Assembly (NCBI RefSeq): GCF_023284005.1
Contig: NZ_JAKIKS010000035.1
Span: 1-44,944 of the forward strand
Length of the DNA: 44,944 bases
Direction of reading: 5' to 3'
Source: Shewanella surugensis
Lineage (GTDB): Bacteria > Pseudomonadota > Gammaproteobacteria > Enterobacterales > Shewanellaceae
Position numbers and translations under genes: made by a program. How positions within the stretch are numbered: the stretch's first letter is position 1; each line of letters begins with the position of its first letter. The notes below the pieces were generated by a model. That model did not search any database and was not told the origin of the DNA. It worked only from the letters and a program-made list of their open reading frames with translations. Shown here piece by piece: positions 43,993 through 44,944 of this stretch.

Positions 43993-44424
43993 TTAAAGCG
44001 TCATATGCAGAATTGGAAATGGTTTTCCCATCTCATCAAGGGGTGAGCGTGAAACAATCTTAAAACCCATATGCTCGTAAAAACCTACCGCTAATGGATT
44101 TTGTTCATTTACGTCTACTTTGGTTGCACCTAACTGCGCGATTGCGTATTGCAGTAGCACTTTACCAACACTTTGGCCTCTTGCTTCGTTTAAGATAAAC
44201 AGCATTTCAACCTTTGAGTCATGGATTCCCACAAAGCCTAAGATTGAACCACTTTCATTTTTCACACATCTCAAGGTTACAGCGGGAAAAGCCTGCTCAA
44301 TGATAATGGGTTTAAAAAACGCAATATCTTCTTCTGTTATAAAGTCATGAGTGGCTCGGACTGAATTTTCCCAAACATTCAACATTTCTACGTAATGTTC
44401 AGGAAGCACATTGTCTACAATCAT
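43993..44424 (-). CDS. yjaB: GNAT N-acetyltransferase, YjaB family
   Basis: 143 residues, close to E. coli YjaB (147), a lysine acetyltransferase. Shared features: VWENSVRATHDFI, MLFILNEARGQSVGKVLL (acetyl-CoA loop R-G-x-x-V-G), VNEQNPLAVGFYEHMGFK and LDEMGKPFPILHM. Alone on the minus strand, in a region with other accessory genes. The assignment as YjaB orthologue is by pattern; the physiological substrate is unknown. Confidence 0.82.
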   Translation of the reverse strand: MIVDNVLPEHYVEMLNVWENSVRATHDFITEEDIAFFKPIIIEQAFPAVTLRCVKNESGSILGFVGIHDSKVEMLFILNEARGQSVGKVLLQYAIAQLGATKVDVNEQNPLAVGFYEHMGFKIVSRSPLDEMGKPFPILHMTL

Positions 44425-44589
44425 AATATTGTCTCTTTAGTTGACTGGAATTCATGTGCAGCCGCGAACCCGTATTTTAGCCTTCATTGATATGAATTGT
44501 CCACAAATGCTAAGCTTCGCAGCTTGCTACGTCCAAAATCTGAATAAAGATCATTGACCCCATCAGCAATATAAAAGATTAAAAAAGAG
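44425..44589. other. Short non-coding stretch
   Basis: Contains the YjaB-type gene leader and nothing else recognisable. Confidence 0.4.
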
Positions 44590-44636
44590 ACAAAAAATAA
44601 AAAAGCGACTCGAATGATAGTATTCAAGTCGCTTTT
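44590..44636 (-). terminator. Rho-independent terminator of the interrupted gene
   Basis: On the minus strand AAAAGCGACTtGAAT pairs with ATTCgAGTCGCTTTT (44622-44636 and 44601-44615) with one G-T-type mismatch, followed by TTATTTTTT. It lies 25 bp beyond the stop of the truncated gene at 44661. Confidence 0.85.
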
Positions 44637-44660
44637 TTATTTACTGCTACAACAGATTAT

Positions 44661-44753
44661 TTAATTGTTTTTTACTCCTGTGTCAGCTGAAGAAAAAGCC
44701 ACATTTTCAGCCCCTTTATCCATTGGTGCTATCACTACAGTACCAGCTAATTT
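44661..44753 (-). pseudogene. C-terminal remnant of a gene interrupted by the IS3-family element
   Basis: The minus strand from 44753 to the TAA at 44661-44663 encodes 30 residues, in part LAGTVVIAPMDKGAENVAF and SSADTGVKNN. It has protein-like composition and is followed by a strong terminator. The frame is open right up to 44753, where the insertion sequence starts at 44754, so the 5' part of the gene is separated from it. The family is not recognised. Confidence 0.65.
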
Positions 44754-44944
44754 TGATCCTAGGCAGTACTTTCGGACACTCGGCTAAGTGAGTAAAATCA
44801 CTAACCGAGGTATAATATGATGACAAAGAAAACACGCAAAATACACACAGATGAGTTCAAGAAAGAAGCACTTGCTTTAGCTGAAAGAAATGGGGTTTCC
44901 AAAGCCGCAAAAGAGCTGGGTATTCATGAATCACAAATCTATAG
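44754..44944 (+). mobile_element. Left part of an IS3-family insertion sequence (IS2-like end)
   Basis: Starts with TGATCCTAGGCAGTACTTTC (44754-44773), then GGACACT. This resembles the ends of IS3-family elements of the IS2 type. The orfA gene begins 63 bp in. The element continues beyond the window, so the right end and target duplication are not visible. Confidence 0.75.
44817..44944 (+). CDS. IS3-family transposase OrfA, partial
   Basis: 42 codons inside the window. MTKKTRKIHTDEFKKEALAL opens the helix-turn-helix (GVSKAAKELGIHESQIY) of IS3-family OrfA, which is joined to OrfB by programmed frameshifting. Two adjacent ATG codons (44817 and 44820) could serve as start. The gene runs out of the window. 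Confidence 0.9.
   Translation, partial: MMTKKTRKIHTDEFKKEALALAERNGVSKAAKELGIHESQIY

Noticed and set aside
1..44944. CRISPR array, tRNA or rRNA genes
   Set aside because: No regularly spaced direct repeats, tRNA cloverleaf with CCA end, or rRNA-like stretch was noticed by eye; a tRNAscan or Infernal run would settle this.

Overview
The window looks like the chromosome of a marine gammaproteobacterium, most probably Shewanella or a close relative. The base composition is AT-leaning. The left third carries the conserved housekeeping order pepN - prc - proQ - msrC - yebG - letA(yebS) - letB(yebT). The rest is accessory DNA with mobile-element edges at both ends: an IS66-like end at the left and an IS3-family end at the right.

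Layout. 1-110: end of an IS66-like element. 111-760: non-coding DNA and a frameshifted, acidic His/Glu/Asn-rich reading frame. 761-12.9 kb: SGNH hydrolase, PepN, Prc, ProQ, free-Met-R-sulfoxide reductase, LexA-controlled YebG, and a LetA/LetB lipid-transport operon in which LetA is split into two genes. 13.5-19.9 kb: a five-gene minus-strand operon (permease, glutamine-synthetase-like ligase, aldehyde dehydrogenase, Fe-alcohol dehydrogenase, class I amidotransferase). It fits a gamma-glutamylation route for ethanolamine better than the putrescine (Puu) route. 20.4-25.5 kb: type II NADH dehydrogenase, NADP-glutamate dehydrogenase, porin and a CsiD/GlaH glutarate hydroxylase.

25.5-36.6 kb is the most unusual part. 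It is a minus-strand series of seven secreted proteins: an M4-type metalloprotease with PKD and GEVED modules, a Hint (hedgehog/intein-like) protein, two paralogous MACPF-like proteins with a GEVED protein between them, a third shorter MACPF-like protein, and a PKD protein with a GlyGly-CTERM tail. A MITE-like element with perfect 19-bp terminal inverted repeats lies directly upstream of the last gene. I read this as a candidate multi-component secreted pore-forming or adhesion system. Divergent to it are a DUF4136-type lipoprotein and a sphingomyelinase-like phosphohydrolase fused to fascin-like repeats.

40.2-44.9 kb is a mosaic: a short, divergent cytochrome P450-like protein, two orphan genes, a decayed IS30 transposase, a DUF1778/GNAT toxin-antitoxin pair, a YjaB-type acetyltransferase, and a gene cut off after 31 codons by the IS3-family element that runs out of the window.

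No tRNA, rRNA or CRISPR array was seen. All functional calls rest on reading motifs by eye; no database search was possible.
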